Below, piece after piece: positions 26,440 to 39,649 of a stretch of 64,000 bases of DNA (the first letter of the stretch is position 1; each line of letters begins with the position of its first letter). The position numbers and the translations under genes were made by a program. The stretch comes from Methylobacterium currus (GTDB lineage Bacteria > Pseudomonadota > Alphaproteobacteria > Rhizobiales > Beijerinckiaceae). Location of the stretch: positions 5,015,001-5,079,000 of the forward strand of contig NZ_CP028843.1 of NCBI RefSeq assembly GCF_003058325.1, in the 5' to 3' direction. The notes under the pieces were generated by a model. That model saw only the letters and a list, made by a program, of their open reading frames with translations. It made no database searches and was not told the DNA's origin.

Positions 26440-27642
26440 TCAGGCCGGGGCGCGGCCGGCCCGCCACAGCCAGAACGCCGTGAGCACCAGGAGCAGCGTC
26501 GCGAGGGCGCCGGTCAGGTCGAGGGCGTCGAAGCCGGCCCAGCGCCCGGGCCCGAAGGCGCGCACCAGGAGCGGGCCGAGGATCTGCCCGGCCGCGAAGG
26601 CGGCGGTCATCCGGGCCAAGAGCGGCGTCGGCGCGTCGGGCCGCGCCTCGCGGGCCAGTTGCAGCCCCGCCATGGTGGCGATCATGAAGGTGCCGCCGAC
26701 GAGGAGCGCCGAGGCCGCCACCGCCCAGAGGGCGTGGACCGTGAGCGGCAGGACGGTGCCGAGGGCCATGATCCCTTGTGCCGCCGCCCAGAGCCGCCGG
26801 CGCGGCACACCCGCGAGGCGGCGCGCCGCCACGGCGACCGAGACCATGGCGGCGAGGCCGAAGAGCGGCCAGGCCAGGCCGAAGACCAGCGGGTCGGGGG
26901 TCAGCTCCCGTGCCATCGCCGGCAGGAACGTCGCCGGCACGATGTAGCCGAAGCCGAAGGTGCCGTAGCACAGGATGAGGGCTCCCTGCCCGGCCCCCCG
27001 GGTGCCGGCGGCGGCCTCGCGCTCCGCGAGGCCGGGCGGGTGGGCGCCCTGCCCGCGCGACAGGAGCCCGACGATGAGCGCGCCGAGGGCGGCCACCACC
27101 CCGAGCTCGAGCCACAGCCGCGCCGCCGGCTGGCGCCCGCCGAGCCAAGCCAGAATCCCGGCGAGCGCGATGCCGAGGCCGACACCGGTATAGATCCAGG
27201 CGCCGAGACGCGGCGCCTGCCGCCGGGCGAGCTCGGCGAGGCACCAGCCGCTGGCGCAGACGAGGGCCCAGGCGCTGAACACCCCGGCCGCTCCCCGCAA
27301 GGCCGCGCCGAGCAGGGCCGGGGCAGGATGGCCGGCTCCGGCCATGGCGAGCGTCGTCAGCGCCACGCCGGCGAGGCTCAGGCGCAGGCCGCGGCCGGGA
27401 TCGCCGGAGAACCACGCCGCCGTCAGGGCCCCGATCAGGTACCCGGCATAGTTGGCCGCTGCCCATTCGGCGCCGGCGGCAGCGCTCAAGGCGCCGTCGC
27501 GCAGCATCAGGGGCAGGAGCGGCGTGAAGGCGAAGCGGCCAATGCCCATGGCGACCGCGAGGGCGAGGATGCCCCCGAGGACGACTGGTCCGTTGGCCGG
27601 GCGCGCGCCGGGACGGGCGAGGGAGAGTTCGGACATGCGCAT
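26440..27642 (-). CDS. YbfB/YjiJ family MFS transporter
   Basis: A 400-residue MFS permease with about 12 membrane spans and the family opening GGILALAVAMGIGRFAFTPL, followed by ANYAGYLIGALTAAWF, as in the YbfB/YjiJ group. The substrate is unknown. Two in-frame ATGs (27642 and 27636) begin the gene. Immediately upstream of them lies a seven-copy 14-bp tandem repeat whose units contain CCCCATGAGA on this strand, similar to the CCCCCATG at the real start. A LysR gene is divergent on the far side of the repeat and is the likely regulator. Confidence 0.87.
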   Translation of the reverse strand: MRMSELSLARPGARPANGPVVLGGILALAVAMGIGRFAFTPLLPLMLRDGALSAAAGAEWAAANYAGYLIGALTAAWFSGDPGRGLRLSLAGVALTTLAMAGAGHPAPALLGAALRGAAGVFSAWALVCASGWCLAELARRQAPRLGAWIYTGVGLGIALAGILAWLGGRQPAARLWLELGVVAALGALIVGLLSRGQGAHPPGLAEREAAAGTRGAGQGALILCYGTFGFGYIVPATFLPAMARELTPDPLVFGLAWPLFGLAAMVSVAVAARRLAGVPRRRLWAAAQGIMALGTVLPLTVHALWAVAASALLVGGTFMIATMAGLQLAREARPDAPTPLLARMTAAFAAGQILGPLLVRAFGPGRWAGFDALDLTGALATLLLVLTAFWLWRAGRAPA

Positions 27643-27650
27643 GGGGGCGA

Positions 27651-27748
27651 TCTCATGGGGACGGTCTCATGGGGACGGTCTCATGGGGACGGTCTCATGG
27701 GGACGGTCTCATGGGGACGGTCTCATGGGGACGGTCTCATGGGGACGA
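27651..27748. repeat. Tandem repeat, 7 x 14 bp, in the MFS 5' region
   Basis: Six exact copies of TCTCATGGGGACGG and a seventh ending in GA instead of GG run from 27651 to 27748 with no gaps. The array lies 8 bases upstream of the MFS start codon and between it and the divergent LysR gene. Exact copies suggest recent expansion and copy-number instability. Copies added or lost would change the promoter-to-start distance by 14 bases. Confidence 0.95.
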
Positions 27749-27771
27749 TCAGACACCTGCCATCCCTTCTT

Positions 27772-27787
27772 GGAAAATGAATTTTCC
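27772..27787. promoter_or_regulatory. Palindrome GGAAAAT-GA-ATTTTCC, likely LysR operator
   Basis: An exact inverted repeat with a two-base centre sits 19 bases before the LysR start and just beyond the tandem repeat. A/T-rich dyads in the space between a LysR gene and its divergent target are the usual binding sites of such regulators. Confidence 0.55.
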
Positions 27788-27805
27788 TGATCTATCCTTC
27801 TCACC

Positions 27806-28744
27806 ATGAGAATGATGGACCTCGACGACCTCCACATCTTCCGTAGCGTGGTGCGGGAGGGCGGCGTGACGCGGGCGGCGAGTCTCCTCAACCGGGTGCC
27901 GTCCAACGTCACGACCCGGATCAAGCAATTCGAGGAGCGGCTGGGCGTCGCCCTGTTCCGGCGCGAGGGCCGCTCCCTCACCCTCACCGAGGCGGGGCGC
28001 ACCCTGCTGGGCCACGCCGAGACATTGCTGCAGCTGGCCGACCTGGCCGAGCGGGACTTGCGCGGCGGCGGCGTGCGCGGGGTGCTGCGGCTCGGCTCGC
28101 TGGAGAGTGCCGCCGGCGCCCGGCTGCCGCCGATCCTCTCGGCATTCCACACCCGCTATCCCGACGTGACGATCGAGCTGCAAACCGGCACGACCCGGGC
28201 GATGCTGCACCAGCTGGGGCGCCACGAGGTCGAGGCGGCCTTCGTGTCAGAGCCGTTCGAGCGCGGCACCCTGTCGTCGGTGCCGGCCTTCGACGAGGAG
28301 CTGGTGCTGATCACCGCCAAGACGGCCGAAGGAAGTGCGGCCGAAGGGAGTGCGGCGGACGAGAGTGCGATGACCCGGACCGTGGTGGCCTTCCCACATG
28401 GCTGCTCCTACCGCCAGCGCCTGTTCGAGTGGCTCGCCGCGGAGGGCCGGTCGCCGGAGCGGATCCTGGACATGAGTTCCTACCACGCCATCGTCGCCTG
28501 CGTGGCGGCCGGCACCGGGGCGGCGGTCGTGCCGGCGGAGGTGCTCGACCACGCGGTACTGGGCACGGCAGTCGCGCGTCACGCGCTGCCGATCCATTTG
28601 CGGCTCAACCGCACGCACCTGGTCTGGTCGGGAGAGGCGAGCCCCGCCCTGCGCTCGCTGATGGGGCTGTTGCCGCGGGTGGAGGAGCAGGAGGTGGCCG
28701 ATACGTCAAGGCATTGCCTGAGCACCCGCTCGACTGGCCCCTGA
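27806..28744 (+). CDS. LysR family transcriptional regulator
   Basis: A 312-residue LTTR. The N-terminal winged HTH (about 4-65) shows LHIFRSVVREGGVTRAASLL, then RVPSNVTTRIKQFEERLG and LFRREGRSLTLTEAG. The effector domain (about 90-300) is of the usual periplasmic-binding-protein fold. The short insertion around residues 175-188 (EGSAAEGSAADES) is a small duplicated loop. It is divergent from the MFS gene, so it probably controls that transporter. An ATG three codons later is an alternative start. Confidence 0.92.
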   Translation: MRMMDLDDLHIFRSVVREGGVTRAASLLNRVPSNVTTRIKQFEERLGVALFRREGRSLTLTEAGRTLLGHAETLLQLADLAERDLRGGGVRGVLRLGSLESAAGARLPPILSAFHTRYPDVTIELQTGTTRAMLHQLGRHEVEAAFVSEPFERGTLSSVPAFDEELVLITAKTAEGSAAEGSAADESAMTRTVVAFPHGCSYRQRLFEWLAAEGRSPERILDMSSYHAIVACVAAGTGAAVVPAEVLDHAVLGTAVARHALPIHLRLNRTHLVWSGEASPALRSLMGLLPRVEEQEVADTSRHCLSTRSTGP

Positions 28745-28772
28745 CGATCCCAGCTTCTTCCCGATATTTCTG

Positions 28773-28839
28773 GAGCATTTTCCGACGAAGTGGACACCGG
28801 TTCGTCGCAGAAAATGCGGCAAAATCAAAGATCTAGAGC
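28773..28839. repeat. Dispersed Hyphomicrobiales-type intergenic repeat
   Basis: The block starts GAGCATTTTCCGACGAAG, continues TGGACACCGGTTCGTCG, then GAAAATG and ends ATCTAGAGC. It is imperfectly palindromic (CATTTTC with GAAAATG, CGAA with TTCG). Very similar elements are scattered through Hyphomicrobiales genomes, as I recall. Only this copy is evident in the window. Function unknown. Confidence 0.65.
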
Positions 28840-28876
28840 GGCGCCCGATGGTAACGTGACCGGTCGCCGCTCTAGA
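28832..28876. repeat. Long inverted repeat abutting the dispersed repeat
   Basis: Exact 12-base arms, TCTAGAGCGGCG (28832-28843) and CGCCGCTCTAGA (28865-28876), flank a 21-base centre. The left arm overlaps the end of the dispersed repeat, so the two may be one compound element. It could act as a terminator for the LysR gene. Confidence 0.6.
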
Positions 28877-28932
28877 CCGCGCAACCGAGCCTGGAAGGTC
28901 GCAGCGCGTGGCGATACGAGGGGTTCGAACCC

Positions 28933-29151
28933 TCAGAGATCGCGGCCCGCCGCATACCGCGCCGAGGCCACCCGCGACCGGTCGAGCCGCGACGGCCGCA
29001 ACGTCCCGCTCGGCCCGTCGATCAGCTGGACGAGGAAGGTTGCCAGCGGCCGGGCCGGCACGACCCGGGAGCCGGGCTCCGGAGCCCCGGTCGGGACGAG
29101 GGACCGGCCGGTGGTGTCCGGGTCCGGGACGGGCGTATCGGGCTGGGACAT
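28933..29151 (-). CDS. Possible small hypothetical protein
   Basis: A 72-codon frame with a plausible AGGG site upstream of its ATG. The C-terminal half (ARPLATFLVQLIDG, then SRLDRSRVASARYAAG) reminds me of short proteins near other alphaproteobacterial genes in which an RP-A-F-QL segment precedes a Tyr-Ala end, but I cannot name the family. The N-terminal 30 residues are Pro/Asp-rich. It lies just downstream of phaR in the same direction. Confidence 0.38.
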   Translation of the reverse strand: MSQPDTPVPDPDTTGRSLVPTGAPEPGSRVVPARPLATFLVQLIDGPSGTLRPSRLDRSRVASARYAAGRDL

Positions 29152-29220
29152 GGCGGCGGCCCTGCGAGGTGACGACGGACCAACGCCGCAAGCCGCCTGC
29201 CGTGTTCCCTCCCCGCCGGC

Positions 29221-29817
29221 CTACTTTTTCGCCAGGGCTTCGAGCCGGTTCTGCATCTCGGCCATCTGGCGCTTGAGGTCGTCGAGCTCGCCCTTGGGGG
29301 CGGCCGTGGAAGCCGGGGCCTCGGCCGGCTTGTCGCCGGCGGGCTGTCCGCCCGGGCCGAACGGCGTGAACATCCGCATGGCCTCGCTGAAGAAGCTCAT
29401 ATTGGCGCGCACCTGCTCCTCCATGGCGTGCTGGAAGGCGGTGGGGCCGAAGGTCTGGGACATCTTCTCGCGCAGGCCGTCCTGCTCGCGGGCGAGATGA
29501 TCCATCGAGTATTCGAGGAAGCTCGGCACCATCGCCCGCATGCTGTCGCCGTAGAACCGGATCAGCTGGCGCAGGAAGGCCACCGGCAGCAGGTTCTCGG
29601 CGCCGGCCTTGTTCTCCTGCTCGAAGATGATCTGGGTCAGCACCGAGCGGGTGATGTCCTCACCGGACTTGGCGTCGTAGACCACGAAATCCTCGCCGGC
29701 CTGCACCATCGCGGCGAGGTCCTCGAGTGTGACGTAGGTCGAGGTGCCCGTGTGGTAGAGACGCCGGTTGGCGTACTTCTTGATGACGGTGGGTGTCGAC
29801 TTGCCGCTCTCCGCCAT
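29221..29817 (-). CDS. phaR: Polyhydroxyalkanoate synthesis repressor PhaR
   Basis: A 198-residue regulator of PHB granule genes. The N-terminal PHB/PHA accumulation DNA-binding domain shows IKKYANRRLYHTGTSTYVTL (about 12-31) followed by FVVYDAKSGEDITRSVLTQI. The middle carries the second family segment FLEYSMDHLAREQ. The C-terminus ends in a coiled coil (LDDLKRQMAEMQNRLEAL). The ATG at 29817 follows GGGAGG; an earlier in-frame ATG at 29919 gives an Arg-rich extension foreign to the family. It is divergent from phaA and phaB. PhaR represses phasin or biosynthetic genes and is released by binding PHB. Confidence 0.93.
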   Translation of the reverse strand: MAESGKSTPTVIKKYANRRLYHTGTSTYVTLEDLAAMVQAGEDFVVYDAKSGEDITRSVLTQIIFEQENKAGAENLLPVAFLRQLIRFYGDSMRAMVPSFLEYSMDHLAREQDGLREKMSQTFGPTAFQHAMEEQVRANMSFFSEAMRMFTPFGPGGQPAGDKPAEAPASTAAPKGELDDLKRQMAEMQNRLEALAKK

Positions 29818-30133
29818 CGGTGCGTGGCCTCCCTCTTTGCCAACCTCTTGGCCGACCCCTTGGCGAACCCGGCGGGAACTGGCCGGGGCCGGGCGAGCCG
29901 AATTTTCACCGGTTCTCATGAGTGGACCTTAAGGCCTTCGTGTGCTGGCGAAAATAGCAATCTGCGCGTCGTCCACGCAAACTGGCCGCGCTGCCAGCGC
30001 CAGAACCGGTCGTGAACGCCTTGACTTCGTCCAGGGCAACGCTTTCATCCACCCCAAAGCACGCAGGACACGCGCCGCCGGGAGCGGGCCGGCGGCATCC
30101 CGCGACGCTGGGAGAGGCTCAGAGGAGAGGCGC
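29818..30133. other. Divergent phaR-phaA promoter region
   Basis: The 316 bases between phaR (leftward) and phaA (rightward) must hold both promoters. An A/T-richer patch lies near 29938-29975. I looked for the CTGC-N3-GCAG type site reported for Paracoccus PhaR and did not find it. No gene is visible. Confidence 0.45.
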
Positions 30134-31315
<1,182 letters not shown>

Positions 31316-31339
31316 GACAGCGTCGAGCACGAACACCGC

Positions 31340-31371
31340 CGCGCCTTCGAGCGAACTCGTTCGAAGGCGCG
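31340..31371 (+). terminator. Hairpin after phaA
   Basis: Exact 11-base arms, CGCGCCTTCGA and TCGAAGGCGCG, surround a 10-base loop about 25 bases after the phaA stop. There is no strong T run after it. Its sequence partly resembles the nearby palindrome repeats. Confidence 0.6.
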
Positions 31372-31408
31372 GGCTAACCCCGAATGGGCGCCGGCGCTGC
31401 TGCGCCGG

Positions 31409-31442
31409 ACGCTTTCGCATCGACACGTCGATGCGAAAGCGT
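31409..31442. repeat. REP-like palindrome, copy 2
   Basis: Exact 16-base arms, ACGCTTTCGCATCGAC and GTCGATGCGAAAGCGT, flank AC. It shares its core and a GAGACGAAG flanking block with the copy at 24688-24735, in the opposite orientation. Both lie between genes. Confidence 0.75.
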
Positions 31443-31640
31443 GATGGTACAAGTCGCGTCGCGCGCTGAAATATTACGATTGAGACGAAGAGCGGCCGGG
31501 AGCCCGGCCGCTCCCTCTCAGTTAGTACCTGAAGAAGCGGGACAACACCCGCCTTCGTTGTGGAACGGCCGCCTTCCGTAAAGTACCACGGAGCCGCGCC
31601 GAGGGATGGATCGCTCGAACGCTCATCAAGGAGAGGGCAC

Positions 31641-32369
31641 ATGGCAGAACGCGTCGCACTGGTCACCGGGGGCACGCGCGGCATCGGCGCTGCGATCTCG
31701 AAAGGTCTGAAGGAGGCCGGATACAAGGTCGCGGCCAATTACGGCGGCAACGACGAGGCCGCGCAGGCCTTCAAGGACGAGACCGGGATCTCGGTCTTCA
31801 AGTTCGACGTCGGCGATCCTGCGGCCTGCGAGGCCGGCATCCGCGCTGCGGAAGCCGAGCTCGGCCCGATCGACACCCTCGTGAACAATGCCGGCATCAC
31901 CCGGGACGGCATGTTCCACAAGATGACCTTCGAGCAGTGGCAGGCGGTGATCCGCACCAACCTCGACTCGATGTTCACCTGCACCCGGCCGCTGATCGAC
32001 GGCATGCGCTCGCGGGGCTTCGGCCGCATCATCCTGATCTCGTCCATCAACGGCCAGAAGGGCCAGATGGGCCAGACCAACTACTCCGCCGCCAAGGCCG
32101 GCGTGATCGGCTTCGCCAAGGCGCTGGCGCAGGAGAACGCCAACAAGGGCATCACCGTCAACGTGATCGCGCCGGGCTACATCGCCACCGAGATGGTCAA
32201 GGCGATCCCCGCCGACGTGCTCAAGGCCAAGATCCTGCCGCACATCCCGGTCGGCCGCCTCGGCGAGGCGGAGGAGATCGCCCGCGCGGTGGAGTTCCTG
32301 GCCGGCGAGCAGGCGGGCTTCATCACCGGCTCGACCCTGACGATCAACGGCGGCCAGTACTTCGTGTGA
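31641..32369 (+). CDS. phaB: Acetoacetyl-CoA reductase
   Basis: A 242-residue short-chain dehydrogenase that reduces acetoacetyl-CoA to (R)-3-hydroxybutyryl-CoA with NADPH. The cofactor motif is TGGTRGIG (9-16), the catalytic Tyr148 and Lys152 are in TNYSAAKAG, and the family-typical INGQKGQMGQ precedes them. AAGGAGAGG lies ahead of the ATG. The PHB synthase (phaC) is not in the window, so the pathway is completed elsewhere. Confidence 0.96.
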   Translation: MAERVALVTGGTRGIGAAISKGLKEAGYKVAANYGGNDEAAQAFKDETGISVFKFDVGDPAACEAGIRAAEAELGPIDTLVNNAGITRDGMFHKMTFEQWQAVIRTNLDSMFTCTRPLIDGMRSRGFGRIILISSINGQKGQMGQTNYSAAKAGVIGFAKALAQENANKGITVNVIAPGYIATEMVKAIPADVLKAKILPHIPVGRLGEAEEIARAVEFLAGEQAGFITGSTLTINGGQYFV

Positions 32370-33289
32370 CGAGGCGGGGCGCCTCGTCCGGGGCGCCCCC
32401 TTTCCGAAGCCGTCGGGCTGGCCCGGCGGTTCCCGCCCCGCCTTGCATCGGGCCTCGACAACCCACCGGTTCCGCACGGGGTCGTGAGCATCGACCTGGG
32501 CCGGTCGATCCGGAAAGACGGCCACTCATCTGCCTCCCCGGCCCTCGCAGCGGCGCGACGAGGGTGATGGCGGGCTCTGGCCCCAGGTTGCGCAGCTTGC
32601 CCCTGGCCGCTCTCTCCGGCTCCCGCTCGAAGGGGGATGCGTCCCGCCTGACCCGGCGACGCCAGGGGCAGCAGGCGGATCAACGTCGCGATGACGGGTG
32701 GCGGCGCACTCCTCCGCGCGACGCGCGTGGCGCAGATCCTCATGAGCGCCGGCAGTATCTTGCCGCGCCGGCGACTCGCGGCGCGCATCGCGGCACCGCG
32801 CCGGTCCCGAGGCTCGACCGGGAAGCCGGATGGGCCGGACCCGGCCCATGGCCGCTCGCCGGCATGACGGGGATCCTGTCCCGTCGTGGACTCGGCATGC
32901 GGTCTTCGAGCTGCCGGACCGCCACGGCAGCGCACCGGCGGCGGCCGACAAGCAGCTGACCTCCATCGGCGGGCCTCGACGGCATCGTCCCGCCATCGGG
33001 CCGGCGGCGGGGAAGGCCGTCCGTCCTACCTCCGGACCGCCAGCTCGACCGCCGTCGCGACCGGGCGGGCGCTCGCGCGCATCACCGCGGCAGCGCCAGC
33101 GGACCCGGCATCGACCGACGCAATTGACGGATCGATGCAACGCTTTAGCAACGACACCCCGTTGCCAGGCTTTAACCTGAACAGGGATTCAGATCCAGCC
33201 GTTAACCTGTCAAAGGCCACCCGCCCTGCATAGTCCTCCTCACACAGGGACAAGCACCGGCGCAACAAAAGCCGGGGAGGCACAGACAG
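32370..33289. other. Long intergenic region without a recognisable gene
   Basis: After the phaB terminator about 890 bases carry no gene I can support. Long open frames exist on both strands but their products are Arg/Ser/Pro-rich, have no domain and no good start site, as expected by chance in GC-rich DNA. The last 150 bases (from about 33150) are more A/T-rich and hold the promoter of the gene at 33290. Decayed coding sequence is possible. Confidence 0.5.
32376..32399 (+). terminator. Terminator of phaB
   Basis: An 8-bp stem, GGGGCGCC and GGCGCCCC with an 8-base loop, begins seven bases after the phaB stop and is followed by CTTTCC. Confidence 0.65.
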
Positions 33290-33739
33290 ATGATCAACGC
33301 TTCGCTGCAACACTTCTGCAACCGTATGATCGCCGCCGGCGCCATCAGCCTGGAGGACGTGCGCGAGCTGCACCGTGCGGTGCTGCCCGATGGGCTGACC
33401 TGCCGCGAGGAGGCCGACATGCTGTTCGGCCTGGACCGGGCGATCCCGAGGGCCGATGCGGCCTTCGCCGAGTGGCTGATCGCGTCGACGGTCGATTTCG
33501 CCGTGTGGGGCGAGCGCCCGACCGGCCATATCGACGCCGACACCGCCCATTGGCTCGCCGCCTCGCTCGGCTGCGGCCGCGGCCCGACCGCCACCGGCGC
33601 CCGCATCGCCGTCGAGGTGGTGCGCGAGGCGGAGACCAACGACCCGGCCCTGATCAGCTTCGCGCTCCAGGCGAACCGGACCCGGGCCGGGGCTGAGGAT
33701 GCGATCGAGGAGATCCTGTCCTACGCGGTGGCCGCGTGA
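33290..33739 (+). CDS. Conserved-looking hypothetical protein
   Basis: A 149-residue soluble protein I do not recognise. It has no signal peptide, membrane segment or known motif. It appears mainly helical, with two segments FCNRMIAAGAISLEDVRELH and a Trp-containing centre FAEWLIASTVDFAVWGERP, and is fairly rich in Ala and Asp/Glu. An A/T-richer leader and a GGGGAGG site precede the ATG, so it is a real gene. It lies alone ahead of the carboxylase gene. Confidence 0.75.
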   Translation: MINASLQHFCNRMIAAGAISLEDVRELHRAVLPDGLTCREEADMLFGLDRAIPRADAAFAEWLIASTVDFAVWGERPTGHIDADTAHWLAASLGCGRGPTATGARIAVEVVREAETNDPALISFALQANRTRAGAEDAIEEILSYAVAA

Positions 33740-33879
33740 ACATGGGCTTCGACATGGGCTTCGCCCATTCGGCCGAGAACACCCGGCTTTGCGGCGCGCG
33801 CGCCATGCTTTAACGGGGATGAGCTTGGGTGTGACCCACCCCGGCCCGGATTCCCCCTTAGGCTCGAGTGCGCGCTCCG

Positions 33880-35883
<2,004 letters not shown>

Positions 35884-35899
35884 GCCGAGCGGTCTCTTC

Positions 35900-36316
35900 G
35901 TGCCGCTCTACTTCGCCTACGGCTCCAACATGGACCGGGCCGCCATGGCCCGGCGTTGCCCCGCCTCGCGGGTGCTCGGCCTCGGCCGGCTCAACCGCCA
36001 CCGCCTCGTCATCATGCGGGAGGGCTACGCCTCGGTGGAGCGCTGTCCCTCCGGCACGGTCTGGGGCGTGCTGTGGGATTTGAGCCTCGCCGACGTGCCG
36101 GCCCTCGACCGCTACGAGGGCGTGGCGAGCGGGCTCTACGTCAAGGCGCAGCAGCCGGTCTCGACCGAAGGTGGGGTGCGGCGGGCGCTGGTGTATCTGG
36201 GCCGCGGCAGCGGCGGCGTGCCGAGGCCGGGCTACCTGGAGGGCGTGATCGCGGCGGGCCGGGAGAACGGCCTGCCGGAGATGTATTTACGGGGATTGGC
36301 GGCGCTCAAGCGGTAA
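35900..36316 (+). CDS. Gamma-glutamylcyclotransferase family protein
   Basis: A 138-residue protein with the gamma-glutamylcyclotransferase-like (GGCT/AIG2) fold. The signature FAYGSNMD follows the GTG start, and the catalytic-type Glu lies in DRYEGVASGLY. Members cleave gamma-glutamyl amino acids to 5-oxoproline or act on similar amides. The gene begins 17 bases after pccA on the same strand and may be co-transcribed with it, though a direct link is not evident. Confidence 0.85.
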   Translation: MPLYFAYGSNMDRAAMARRCPASRVLGLGRLNRHRLVIMREGYASVERCPSGTVWGVLWDLSLADVPALDRYEGVASGLYVKAQQPVSTEGGVRRALVYLGRGSGGVPRPGYLEGVIAAGRENGLPEMYLRGLAALKR

Positions 36317-36479
36317 GCACCCGCGACGCCTGAACCCTACCCCCTGCGGGGGAAGGTTCCCCGCGGAAGCGGGGCGGCAAAGGGGCAGCGCGACGCTGAT
36401 CCAGGTCTGCGCCCGTCACGCAGGCACGGCCTCTTCCGGAAGCCACGTCCCTCTCCCGCCCCCTGCTGACGCAGGGCCC

Positions 36480-36503
36480 CCCTCCCCCGCAGAGGGGGGA
36501 GGG
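36480..36503. terminator. Bidirectional terminator-like hairpin downstream of secA
   Basis: Arms CCCTCCCCC and GGGGGAGGG with a short central loop lie 34 bases beyond the secA stop, between converging genes. On the plus strand it is followed by TCTCTT. Further GC-rich inverted repeats occur at about 36341-36352 and 36358-36376. Confidence 0.55.
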
Positions 36504-36536
36504 TCTCTTGGCGGCGTGCGCTGCGTCTTGCCGAGA

Positions 36537-39407
<2,871 letters not shown>

Positions 39408-39649
39408 CGTGAACCTGCGATCGATCGTAACGGTAGTGGCGCGCGCCGCGGGCGCCTTATAGGCCCATATAGGGAGCCGTGCACCCAAAAGGCAGCGGGC
39501 GCGAAGGCACAACCGTGGCCGTGCTGCGAAAGACGGGGGGCGGAGGGCGGCAAGGCCGCTTGATTCCCGCCCCGGCACCGCCCTAGCTGCCGTGCTGCCA
39601 GAGGCAGGATAACGGCCGCACGGGCAACGAAGCGGCCGGGGAGGACGAC

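Larger units (their letters stand above)
28745..29220. other. Intergenic region with dispersed repeat and possible small gene
   Basis: The region holds a conserved dispersed repeat (28773-28839), a long inverted repeat (28832-28876) and one possible small gene (28933-29151), each listed separately. A tRNA-like T-arm near 28915-28935 lacks the rest of a tRNA. Nothing else is recognisable. Confidence 0.5.
31316..31640. other. phaA-phaB intergenic region
   Basis: The gap contains a phaA terminator-like hairpin (31340-31371) and a REP-like palindrome (31409-31442), listed separately. A second AGCGGCCGGGAGCCCGGCCGCT hairpin lies at about 31490-31511, followed by CCCTCTCAGTTAG. The phaB promoter is presumably in the last 120 bases. 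The gap means phaA and phaB are probably separate or partly separate transcripts. Confidence 0.6.

Noticed and set aside
27651..27748. The 14-bp array as an origin-type iteron array
   Set aside because: There is no replication initiator gene, DnaA box cluster or A/T-rich melting region nearby; the position against a transporter start points to a regulatory or neutral repeat.
28910..28950. tRNA-like T-arm (GAGGGGTTCGAACCCTC)
   Set aside because: No matching acceptor stem, D-arm or anticodon arm could be found on either strand within tRNA distance, so it is not called a tRNA. A tRNA fragment or chance is possible.
32526..33140. A 204-codon minus-strand frame downstream of phaB
   Set aside because: The product is Arg/Pro/Cys-rich with no domain and no ribosome-binding site; several equally long frames overlap it on both strands.
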